Of a stretch of 64,000 nucleotides of DNA, positions 23,969 to 33,820 are shown in pieces. The stretch comes from Ilyonectria destructans (taxonomy: Eukaryota; Ascomycota; Sordariomycetes; Hypocreales; Nectriaceae): NCBI GenBank assembly GCA_020740775.1, contig JAHEWK010000006.1:310001-374000 (forward strand), read 5' to 3'. Position numbers and translations under genes: made by a program. The notes beneath the pieces are model-generated. The model ran no database searches, had not been told where the DNA came from, and saw only the letters and a program-made list of their open reading frames with translations. Position 1 is the stretch's first letter, and each line of letters begins with the position of its first letter.

Positions 23969-25857
23969 GTTTGCATCCCGGAGATGAGTGAGGAAGCTAA
24001 GAACCAGTACGATGAAGTCTAGAATATCTCATTAGATGTTTGGGGATATAGTGTCGGCTGGGGATAGCGGTGTTGCTGTGTGGGGAGGCGGATAGGGGAG
24101 GTAAGAAGTAGGGTTACTAGAGAGACTTAGATATAATAAGTCTTGACAGCTAAGACTTAACTAACTGACTGCCCAGAAGGGACTAGCTGCTATAAATAAT
24201 ACTGTATGACGAAAAGGAATAGTATAGAGGGGATCTATCTGAAAGAGAAGAGAGTAATATCAATCAAGCAGTAATATTATTTCCTAGGTATTACTATTGA
24301 TTACCTATTCTACTGAGAACGGAAAAAGGGACTAATTTTCTCTCTCTCTCCTTTAATAGAGGAAAGAATCCCATTAGGACTAACTAAAGGGCCCAGTATC
24401 CATTACGAAGAACCTGGGCAGAGACAAGAGCAGCCCGGCGACAGATTTTGAGGTTGGAAGTGCCTCCAGCCTTAGAGGGATACTCGCTAATAATACGAGG
24501 GCAAGAGCGGGGATTGAAGATATCTATAGCATAGGAAGTCGACATGTTCGGATTGGTAGCTCGGCCACTAAGAGGGAACTTTTAAGGACCTTCCTGACGA
24601 CCTGAAGCTATATACCCATGAAGGTATTTCTAATTACAGTCGGACTGGTTGTGCTAAATACAATTGGCACAGGCCCCATTTATATATCCTGGGACCGAAA
24701 TGCAGGTGTAGAAAGGAGTCAGGATGTACTTATTGAAGCGGGTGGTTATCGAGAGGTAGCTGTGGATATAGCTACGACATATGACTGGGTTGATGACCCC
24801 GATAAAGGCGATAATGAGAGCCTTGAGGAGGTATGGATAAGAGGGAAGAGTGGTGAAGAAATACCCCCCAGGGTGAGCCTATTCAGCCGGAATGAAGACC
24901 TGCTGGAGAGGGTGGGTGGCCAGCAGCCCTATTCCAGCGGTGATGGTCGTATCGCGAAAGGAGAGCTATTTGAGGAACCAGATAAGAAAGCCGGCTCGGC
25001 TGCTGCTGGAGGGAAATCGGACATCCAACTCGATGTATATCGGCCGGCCCAGTCGATTGAGGGCCCAGAAACCGCAAATCCAAATGTGGAATGTCTTCAG
25101 GACCTAGAAGATTATCTCATTAGATGACCTGAGCTGACGGAAGGAAGATAAGGGACCTTACTAATGCGGGAGTTAAGTTAAGCTTCGATATAGGAAAGGG
25201 ATGAAGGAGAAGTGTGTCTCGAGCCTTCCAGTAGGTGCTGGTCCGACGTGAAAACTCGGTGGCCTTAATATTATATTCGACTAGATGGCGGACGTTGGGG
25301 AGTTTTCCTTGAGGGAGGCCAGAAAGGATGATAAGCTTGTCTTGGGAAGAAGTTATTATGAGGTAGTATGACGGTCGTGATGATAAGGAAAAGAAGGGAA
25401 GTCTGAGACTGGGTGACAAGGAAATCTTGATGATAGTGATGTGGAAGAGAAAGAGGCTTTAAAGTACGAGGGACCCAACCTTAGGGCTAAGCCGGCAGGG
25501 CTTTGTTGTAAGGCATAGGAATTACAAGGAGTGAGTGTCTTTATTTGCTACGACTTACAAAGGAAAAACAGTGAGAAGGTCTGGAAAACAACAACGGCTG
25601 CCACTGTGATTCACCGTTACAAAGGGAGCCGAGCCCCTATAGCATAAAGACCCTTAAACACTCAGTCTCTTAAAAATACTAATACATATACACTCTCCTT
25701 GTGCTCCAGCCGCTGTAGAAATCAACACCGCAACTTGAGCCTCTACGCTACATTTCTTTCCAATTAAGCCCAAACTTCGACTACTATCTCATTTATTACT
25801 TTTCTTCCTACTAACCGACTTTTGAATCTATTGCTGCCCTATGAAGCCCTGCATGTG
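23969..25857. other. Spacer inside the retrotransposon, unidentified frames
   Basis: About 1.9 kb between pol and the 3' Ulp1-like frame. The sense frame 24618-25127 (169 codons, hydrophobic start then acidic and Gly-rich) and antisense frames at 25120-25419 and 24883-25083 show no domain I know. Around 25440-25860 both strands carry pyrimidine-rich leader-like stretches, which could be promoters facing apart, one towards the 3' frame. This is a weak inference. Confidence 0.35.
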
Positions 25858-28188
25858 ATGGCCACCTCTGATGAGGCTGTGAAGGAGAAGGCGCAATTCT
25901 ACCGCAGCGTGAAGTTGGTAACTCTCTACGAAGGGACTGTCCGCGGAGAGGGAGGCAAAGGAAGCTTCCTTCACTACGATGAGAACCTTGCGAAGATGCC
26001 TCTGATTACTAGGCTCTCTTAACAACCGACCTTCTATCCTTCTCGACTGGATTGGACCTATTGGGAAGATAAAGGAGCCGACCGCCCTGAGCTTGAAAGC
26101 CCCAGCTCGATCCAGAGCTGGGTTGAGACTGTCAAACTACATCCTGATTTCAGCATGAAGGACTTTGGAGTGTGGAAGGATTACTGCGCCGATCTTTGGG
26201 ACCTGTTGACTAAGCTTTAAGACGGCGAGATGTCGACCAACTTTGGTCTTATTGCTTTCCTATGAATGATGACCTACGGAATAAGGGACCTTATGGCTGT
26301 TGCACCTTACAGCCTAAATCTTGACACCCAGACCCTTAAGACTAACAAATGGGGAAGGAAGCTCTACTTATCTAAGATTCTGAAGGAGGGCATTCTGGTT
26401 ACGAAGAACCGATCTATACTAGGCTTCCGACCCATTCGAGAGACCATGTTTAACTGTCGCTACCTTATCGGCATCACCAACTTTGAGAACTGGATATATT
26501 GGGTTGCTTATATCTGGGACGCTATAAAGGCTTAACTTTTCCTCTTCGACACCCTAGATAACGGCAAGGAGGAATAATTCAGGGCTCTTGGAGTGGTCTG
26601 GAGGGAGGTTATGACCCTTAATGGTGTCCCCTACGATTTTACGGTCTTCGGTATACCAGCTTCAACTCAGTCTGGTGGATGGGAGTGTGGTTATCTTGTA
26701 GTCTTCCTTGTGACTCTTGCCATTTGAGGAATGGTTGGCCTAGATAAGCAATAGATGGCCGGAGGAATCCCGAGGCAGAGACTTACCTTTGACGACGAGA
26801 ATGATAAGCCTGATGGAGTCTCTTTCGAGCTACGATTTCGCGACTGGAAGCTGGGCGCCTTCAAGCCAAAGCCCCTTCCAAAGCCAAAGACAAAGGGGAA
26901 GGCAGCTAAGAAGAAGGAAGCTGTGGAGGTTGGAGAGCCTGTGGACCTGGACTTGGAACGCGTTAAAAGCTTTATTGGGTGCGCTATTATGGAGGAGCTT
27001 GGGGTCCGGGATCTGATGTACAGCGAGGGTCAGGATGAGAGCAACCAGAAGATTACACTATCCCATAACTACACCTATCAGCTTATACCTGCCGACCAGA
27101 AACTCAGGACTACGGATCTCTATACCAGTCTTAGTGGGTTCACCCCGATTAACTAGAAAGATCTCGAGGAAAAGAAGCTCCCTGACTCCTACCGACTTAT
27201 CCGACACCCTGCTGCCCCTTTTGGCCAGACTTTTTGCCGTACCTCAATATACCAGTCGGACTGTTGCCGGACTAAATTCACTATGCCTGACAACTTAGTC
27301 AAGATGTTCGCTGAGAGGGGATATGAGGTTCAGAAGGGTATCCCTAAGCTGCCTGGGACTACAGGAGGGAGTGTTATGTCCCTGGATTTATCAGCTCCAG
27401 AGGAGATTGCTGCGCCTATGACTGCATCTGTATTGGCTCCAGCTCCCGTGAAAGCACCCTCTATCGCTAAGTCTATTAAGCCCGTTGAAGCTGTTATCGA
27501 GCCTGCTAGATCTGTTGTTGGGTCTGTTAAGAGTGCCTCTAGGGAGGAGATAGGGAAGCTGTCGTCCCTAATGGAAGGGGTCAAGACCATTAAGACCTTG
27601 CTAAAAGTATTGCCGATACTGCCCCCCGTAAAGTCTGATAGGGCTATGCTGGCTAGGATCTTTTCAGGATAACGTGAGGGCTTGGGATCGGATGTGTCGA
27701 TGAGAGATGCTCGTGAGGGGTCTGCTGTGAGTGACGTCTTGATGAGGGATACTGATGATGACTCTGCTGGTTTGAGAGATGCCTTGATGAGGGATCCTTC
27801 GCCCAGCCCACCTCCTCGCCGCTAAGAGACCCGAACCCACAGGACTCCAACAGTCTCTACTGCCCAGTTTATTAAAGGGGCCACTCCCTATTATATCAAC
27901 GACAACGTTATCGCCGAAGGAAGAAGGGACTTTGCCAGTATTACTATTGGCGACGCCGCTAAGAAGATAACTATCGACACCGACCTTATAAACCTTCCTT
28001 ATATCCCGAACCGGCCTATATTATTTATGCCCAAGTCGAAGACCTATATAACCTACATCCCGGAGGGTCTGATTTCCCTATCTCAGTGGGACAATCTGAT
28101 TGACGCTGCCTATATGGATGTCATCCCGCCTGCTATTGCAAGGATCAGTCGCGAAGAATGCTACTGACAGCATGAGGCTTGCAAGTAA
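25858..28188 (+). pseudogene. Extra 3' ORF of the retrotransposon with Ulp1/C48-like protease signature, decayed
   Basis: A single reading frame can be followed for about 770 codons from an ATG at 25858 to near 28188, interrupted by about a dozen stops that fit RIP-type changes. Between about 26230 and 26730 it shows the layout of a Ulp1/SENP (peptidase C48) domain: WIYWVAYIW where families have HW, then LFLFDTLD, then ASTQSGGWECGYLVV, matching the Asp, Gln and Cys positions of the catalytic set. The His position is Tyr (TAT at 26497-26499), a CpA to TpA change; Asp is at 26548-26550, Gln at 26668-26670 and Cys at 26686-26688. Downstream are a Lys/Pro-rich linker (near 26870), an Ala/Pro/Val-rich region (27370-27500) and an MRD-repeat acidic stretch (27700-27800). 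Related proteases are known cargo of some DNA transposons; I do not know it as a normal gypsy component. Confidence 0.65.
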
Positions 28189-28423
28189 CAGCTTTCTGTG
28201 GTGTTATTTGACTTCCTCCGACGGACTGGAGAGGTGGGGAATGGGGAGGTACGCTGAGGGGAGGTTTTTTATTGCTGGAAGGAATTGGTCTTTGGAAGCA
28301 TCTGATGAGATGTTCCTTTAATGCTTGCTGTGTTTCTTTGGTCGGATTCTTGAAAGGGGAGGTAGTTTTGTTGTGCGCGCTCCTGGCCTGATTGAGGACA
28401 ATTATCGGACCGCGGGGGAGGGA

Positions 28424-28949
28424 TGTGACTGGCGATAAGGGGCGATTGGGCTAGCTGGGTGCTAGTAGGGGTGCCCAAGGAGGGTCCCGGATAAGGTTAA
28501 AAGGGAAGGTTGGGGACGGCACAGGGAGAGATATCGATTTTTACTTCTTTAGAGATTCTTCCTAAAAATCAGAGAGACCAAAAGGACTTAAGATAACTAG
28601 GGAGTCTATTAAATTGTTGCCTTTATTTTTGAGAGATTTATTTGAGTCTATTTTGACTGTTACTACTTTCCTTATCCGACCTCTGTCCTAGATATCCCTT
28701 GGATATCGGGCTGCTGTAGATTCTATTGAAGTCTTGCCAGCGGAATTTCCTGCGACCGACCCGAGATCCTACCTAATGAGATGCTTCTCTATCAGGAGAT
28801 ATAAGCCTTAGATCTATCCGACCTTATATGTGTAGTCTGGTGCAGCTTCGGGCTGACTATCTAAGACGCCTGTGCGACGATCTTCTGTGTATCTCCTCTA
28901 GGGTAAGTTAACGAGTTGGGTGTTGTTCTTGTTCCTTTCTGCAGCTAAA
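28424..28949 (+). repeat. 3' long terminal repeat
   Basis: 526 bp, directly preceded by the polypurine tract GGGGGAGGGA and followed by CTAC, the candidate target duplication. It carries T where the 5' LTR has C at nearly all C/T differences. Confidence 0.95.
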
Positions 28950-29280
28950 CTACTAGCTATTAAAAAAACTTTTAGTATATTTTCTATAGAAAGTTATAGA
29001 TTTTATTCTTATTATTTTACTTTTAAAAGTATATAAAGTTAAATAGAATAACTTAAGGATTCTAAATAAAAATAAATAAATTACTATTAAAGTTTACTAA
29101 CTCCTTTTAAATATATTAATCTAACTTCTATTTACTCTCTTAAAATAAATAAATTATTAATATAAAATTAAAAAAATATAATTTTATTTATAATTTAAAT
29201 ATTTTCTCTTTAATACTTCTGTAATAACTAAATATTAAAATTTTTAATTAAAAAAAATTAAAATCTATATAAATATATAA
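28950..29280. repeat. AT-rich RIP-like sequence 3' of the retrotransposon
   Basis: Extremely AT-rich, no open frames. It merges into the transposon-end repeat starting near 29281 and is likely the decayed body of that element or of the target into which the gypsy element inserted. Confidence 0.6.
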
Positions 29281-29727
29281 ATAATTAACTTAAAAAGCTA
29301 ATTTTATTTTATTTTATATATTATCTTTTATATTAAAAAGTTATTATATTAATAATAAAAATTCTAATTAATTTAATTTAATACTATTAAATTGCTATAT
29401 TATCTTTATTCTAGCTATAGATTTAAATCTAAATAGATTTTACTATAAATAATAGAGCAGCCTTAAAGCCCTCCAGAATACAGTTACAAGCAATATAACT
29501 ACTAAAATAGATAAAGTTAAGTTAGCTAATATAGGCCAGAATAGGGCGTGGCTGTTAGAGCTGCTAAAGCTGCTGGAGGAGACTCGACGTAAGGCTGCTT
29601 CATGAGTCATCCGGGGGCGGAGGGTTTCTGGGTGGAAGGTTGACTGCAGGCGAAGGTTTGGGGGGGGGGGGCGGGCATTATACATCAAGGTTATCTTACT
29701 TTAATTCACTTCGTTGAGCAACACAAT
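29281..29727 (+). mobile_element. Transposon end, copy A (inverted match at 63352-64000)
   Basis: Matches the reverse complement of 63352-64000 through a sharp common boundary at GAGCAACACAAT, after which the copies diverge. A C-terminal coding frame on this strand (about 29452-29605, stop TGA) shares NRAWLLELL with copy B and similar flanking residues, including LLE(E/K)(T/A)RR(K/Q)A before the stop, so it is the 3' end of a transposon gene. After the stop, about 120 bases contain a G-run (13 bases at about 29659). The upstream part is RIP-like and stop-filled. I cannot assign a superfamily; the other end is not visible. Confidence 0.75.
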
Positions 29728-30067
29728 GCTCCTAGATGCACTATTAGAGCGGATTGCGCCCCCGAGTATCTTCCCTGCCGGTCGTCATAATGACCGCTCT
29801 TCGGGCCGACGAGACCAGCGCGGTGACCGCGATTCCAACCGCTATAATGACCGATATGAAAATCGATACGACAACAGGCGTGATGCTGACCGCAATCGCG
29901 ATGACCGACGCAACGACCGCCACCGCCCTCGCGGTGACCGAGGTGGAAACGATCGTCGCCAAGTCGAACCGTACTACCGACCTCGCGATCGTGATTGCGA
30001 CCGTGATCGCAGCCAGCGAGACGACAAGGACAAGCGAGTCACGTTCGAGAAGAAGTACCAAGTTTGA
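29726..30067 (+). CDS. Arg/Asp/Asn-rich low-complexity frame, uncertain
   Basis: An ATG at 29726, overlapping the last bases of the transposon-end repeat, opens 113 codons. They are mostly Arg, Asp and Asn in short imperfect repeats (RDxxRxDR type) and end VTFEKKYQV. Such tracts occur in gag-like tails and RNA-binding proteins, but there is no zinc knuckle or other domain. The frame could be the remaining 3' part of a gene cut by the transposon, or a chance product of a GATCGCGACC-type repeat. Note also the GC-rich composition next to an AT island. Confidence 0.25.
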   Translation: MLLDALLERIAPPSIFPAGRHNDRSSGRRDQRGDRDSNRYNDRYENRYDNRRDADRNRDDRRNDRHRPRGDRGGNDRRQVEPYYRPRDRDCDRDRSQRDDKDKRVTFEKKYQV

Positions 30068-30137
30068 CAACCACTTCACCAGCTCAAGCTCTCCCGGGCG
30101 CCCTTTTCAGCCTCCAGCATCGTCTTGAAACCGCATG

Positions 30138-30913
30138 GCTCCGCTCTATAAGAAAGCCCTCGTCGTTGGTGCTACCTCGGGCATCTGGGCCGCTCTTGCA
30201 TCTCAGCTTATCGCGAACGACACCAAAGTCGTCGTGGTGGGCCGCCGACGAGATCGCTTGGACGCTTCTTTGATGTAACGAATCTGATGGGCATCAAGGC
30301 CTTTGCTAACGAGATCATCCAGTCCAACCCGAATCTTGACTGTGTCGTAATCAGCTCGGGCGTCTAACGCGGCTTCAACTTCTCACAGCCCGAGACAGTA
30401 GACCTGCCAGTTCTCGGGGATGAGCTCATGACGAATTATACTTCTGCTGTTCATCTGACAGCGTCATTTCTACCTCGTATTAAGAAGGAGCCTCATGGAA
30501 ACCTGGTATATATCAGCGCCACTCTCGGGCTGATCCCGGCCATGATCCGGACCCCAAACTACAATGCTTCCAAAGCCGCCCTTCACACCTTCATCATGAA
30601 TGTCCGGCAGCAGCTCCGAGAGGCCGGGTATTCTAACGTGCGCATAGTGGAGGTCTTCCCGCCTGCGGTACAGACCGAGCTGCATGACGAAAAACACCAG
30701 CCGGATCTAGTCAACGGGGGCGAAATCGGCATGCCATTGGCCGAGTTTACCGACCAGATGTATGCTGGCCTGGTCAAGGGCAGTGACCAGTTCGCGATTG
30801 GCCTAGGAGAGGACCTCTTCAAGGAGGGTGGATGGGAGTATCAGCGGGGACAAATGTACGAGGCGGCGCAAGATTACTTCAAGGATGCGCTGGCGCCGTA
30901 TTTAAAAAAGTGA
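30138..30913 (+). pseudogene. Short-chain dehydrogenase/reductase pseudogene
   Basis: Remnant of an NAD(P)-dependent classical SDR oxidoreductase. The N-terminus (MAPLYKKALVVGATSGIW, then VVVVGRRRDRLDA) carries the Rossmann motif, but the third glycine of TGxxxGxG is Trp. After DASL the frame changes and roughly 25 residues expected in the family are missing; homology resumes at FDVTNLMGIKAF (30269) in another frame. A TAA at 30365-30367 replaces a Gln codon (CAA to TAA). From 30428 the C-terminal half is intact, with ISATLGLIP, the catalytic YNASK and VEVFPPAVQTEL, ending KK* at 30913. A deletion, a nonsense codon and an active-site change make function unlikely. No introns are needed. Confidence 0.88.
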
Positions 30914-31634
30914 ACGGGTAAGGAGTCTTGGATGGGCGCATCTTATGCCACGCATAAACTGCCCAAAAGTCGTAGCCAGTCAAGAAGGTTAATAGCAGCT
31001 GGTTTATAAATCATTCGACAGAATCACCCTAGAGGCAAGTAATAATGGAGAGGAACAACTTATTGCTTTCAAGATATCAGATGACTTACCCTCTTCCATG
31101 TTTAGTTGCATCACCGCATTCTCATTATCTTGCAGCTAGATCATCTGCTAAGCAATTTGCTGCTATGCTTCACGGATCTTGATCTCGCTTTCGCATTCCA
31201 ACAGCAGCCATTAGTAAGGGCTCCATCCCTTCTGGCCAGTGTTTTCAAGTTCACGAAGGAGATCAATGGGATCATATTGAAATCGGAGTAAACGTCTGGC
31301 TTGTTAAAGAGCCGTAATTTCAAGTCCGTAATCTAAGATGGCCTTATTCTAAGGACCGGAGAGTCGAGACCATCGCGAACTCCTCAGCTGTTGCAAGAGG
31401 AGGAGTGGTGATATTTGTGGTAGGAACTCTGCATTGTTAAATTATTCCTTTAAGGCTTTATATTCTTAAGTAATCCCGTCTAGGACTCTGAACCTTAATA
31501 GTACAACTTCAAACTTTAGTCTTAATTCTGAACTTAAGGAGGAACTAGACTCTTCACTGACCACAGCTTGTGCCTCTTCGTATTAGTCGATAGGGGTTAG
31601 GATGGGACTCTGTCAACTAGCTCCTAGAGTTGGT
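30914..31634. other. Spacer without recognisable gene
   Basis: Mixed composition, short frames only; lies between the SDR pseudogene and the 3' end of the regulator gene on the other strand. Confidence 0.4.
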
Positions 31635-33403
31635 TTAGGCATACAGTAATATATCCCTTGTCCCGCTTTCAAACCAAATGCGCAAAGCTACACTATCGCA
31701 CACCGGCTTAAACCACAAGTATCTCTTCAGCCGTGGATAAAGGGTACGCCAGGATGTGTCGCGTGAAATCCTTTCAATGTGATTGCTATACATGACTTGA
31801 AGCTGTGTGAATCTTGCAGCGATCGCGCCCAGAACGGTGGCCCAAGTCAGAAATTCTAGGACGCAAGGGTCCTCTATATCTTCTGCTCGCTGCATCGTCT
31901 CTATCAACCGCAATAGCCTTGTCGAGTTGCGTAGTTTGATTCCCGTATGTGAAGGACTCGGGAGAATAACCATATCGAGGTAAAGAATGGCACAAAGTCG
32001 GCAGATCTCATGAAGGGTAGTAGTGATATCGAGACTTGACTGCCGGGCTATTCTGCTTTTATCACTTGGTTTCAAATATGAAGGAGTGGACAAGAGGGTA
32101 TGTGACACCCAATCGCAGTTGTTGGCCAACACATCAAGTGACGTCGGAGCCTCAGGTCCGCCACGGCAATAGTGATCCAGCGCGGCCGTGATCTCTATCA
32201 TAACTTGGAGAATATTGATCATCTTACGCTCAAGACAGGCAGGCCACCACGCATCAGGACTTGGGGGGAGACCTTCGCCCAGGGTTGTGAGCATTTCGTT
32301 AGCTTCTATGTCAGGTGTCCATTGCCCCCCCTGAAGAATCGATTTCAGCGGACGTGGACACGGGAAACTGGGTGCAGCCTCTACTCGGGCACAGTAAACT
32401 AAATCGAATCTGAAAGGGGGTCAGCTAGGGGGATCTCGGGTTAACTAGGAATTTTTAAAATTCGATGGAAATTTACATTGGTAATACATAGCCAAAGGCG
32501 TGTTGGTCGATATTGGATATCCCGCCCTTGCGCTGGATGAGATAATAAAGAGCATTGATGTGCTCGTTACCGAAAATCATCCGGCCGTAAATATGGTAAT
32601 CGCGGTATGTCGCTAAAGGGGATAACGGGTGCGGCTCTGGTCGGTCTGAGAGGTCGAAGCCCCCATGAATAGCGAGGACAAAGATAGCTAGAAGTATGCT
32701 CTCGTTGATTGCGTCCGAAGATTGGGCTATCAGAGATCGTAGTGACTTAATCGCCTGGACTTTGCACTGCAGTCCCGTTGTGATGATGGGATTTCGCACA
32801 TGAGAGGTAGGGCAAGAAATCACGTAATGAGTAGACGCGCCCAATATTTGAGCATAAAATGTCGCAGAGCATTCCATGGTCCTCCACATCCATGATTGCG
32901 CGAAGTTACGTCTGCCGCTCTCTGATTCCTCAAATGGCGGCAACGTCGTGGTGAACGCTGGGACCATCTCATTAGAGCCACGGGATTCAATATATGGGTA
33001 ATATAACTTTACCGTAGTGAAGCAAAAACCGCTCATTCCATTTCGGCTTTGAAACAGCGAAAGAGTCGAATGGATCCCAACCCACAGACTTGACCGCGGA
33101 CGATGTGATGCGTCCACTCGTCGCTGCACCGGCATACCCGCGGCCACCGTTAGCGATAGTGAATTCTCGGTGCTCTTTCTTATCGTTCCCGTTGGGCTCA
33201 GTGGTGAGGCTAGAATCAGTGCGGTGTTGCATTGTGTCTGGAAAGTAAGATACGAACTTTAGGTGTTTTGACCGTGCTGACTTGAGACGAGCTTGCCTCG
33301 AGACATGAGCACGTGCCTCGGCATTCAGCTGGCCATTGTCAGGAGAACCTGGAGCAAATTGATGACGTAGAAAGAATAAGGTACAGGCCTGCTTTGTAGC
33401 CAT
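31635..33403 (-). CDS. Fungal_trans_2-type putative transcription factor without zinc cluster
   Basis: Predicted nuclear regulator of the family with a Fungal_trans_2-like C-terminal region but no Zn2Cys6 motif. Instead the N-terminus has the short basic motif found in this group (FLRHQFAPGSPD..., ARAHVSRQARLKSARSKHLKF). Exons 33403-33013, 32957-32477 and 32409-31635 give 548 residues. Introns of 55 bp (GTAAAG, branch CTAAT, CCAG) and 67 bp (GTAAAT...TTTCAG) restore one frame through GWDPFDSF, LLHYAF and DLVYCARVEAAPSFP. The ATG at 33403 is chosen; an upstream GTG is in frame but not a likely start. Function and targets are unknown. Its 5' end is about 400 bp from the divergently placed lectin-like pseudogene. 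Confidence 0.8.
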
Positions 33404-33820
33404 TATCACCTCGCAAACTGGAATTGACGCGTGAACAGGCGAGAACGACGTCGAGTGAGTGGCAGAATCTTGCCAACGTCGGTCTAGCAGGTGGAGGTGT
33501 CCCTATTTGAGGCAGGAGCAAGGCCATTCCAGTACAAGTCTGGTGCTGAGTTTCTAAATGGCGCAGGTAGAGTACCCCGCAACGGGGGGCCAGGGTGATC
33601 GGCTGCATCCTTGTCACTGCAACCCTTTCTGTCCGGGTGTCAAGGTAAGCTTAACCCACTTGACCAGGCAAAAGAGAACATCCTCGACTTGCCTCGGTAG
33701 TACAGGTACCTATCAGCCTTGACACCGGGCCGCGATGGCAAGCCTGGCTCAAAGGATGCAAGGATGATGAAGAAGGAGTCACTCGATGGGAGTTGAGCCA
33801 TCCTGCAAACTGGAGCAAAA
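33404..33820. other. Intergenic region between regulator and lectin-like pseudogene
   Basis: Shared upstream region of two divergently oriented loci. Short frames on both strands without motif. The true start of the lectin-like gene may lie here if an intron has been missed. Confidence 0.4.

Larger units (their letters stand above)
16238..28949 (+). mobile_element. 12.7-kb Ty3/gypsy LTR retrotransposon, inactivated
   Basis: Complete but dead element. It is bounded by two 526-bp LTRs and flanked by a candidate 4-bp target duplication CTAC (before 16238 and after 28949). Inside the 5' LTR a candidate primer-binding site begins TGGAGGTTACGG; a polypurine tract GGGGGAGGGA abuts the 3' LTR. Domain order is gag (CCHC knuckle), protease, reverse transcriptase, RNase H, integrase, GPY/F, which is the Ty3/gypsy order. 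Between pol (ending near 23968) and the 3' LTR lie another 4.4 kb, including a long 3' reading frame with a Ulp1-like protease signature. Dozens of in-frame stops are explained by C-to-T or G-to-A changes. At 12.7 kb it is much larger than the usual 5-9 kb. The LTR ends in CTAAA rather than the canonical CA. Confidence 0.92.

Noticed and set aside
24618..25127. 169-codon sense frame inside the retrotransposon
   Set aside because: No domain recognised and antisense frames of similar length overlap it; kept only as part of the unidentified spacer, not as a gene.
31635..33403. Frameshift in the Fungal_trans_2 regulator near 33010
   Set aside because: A 55-bp GT-AG intron with a CTAAT branch site explains the frame change; the gene reads through intact.
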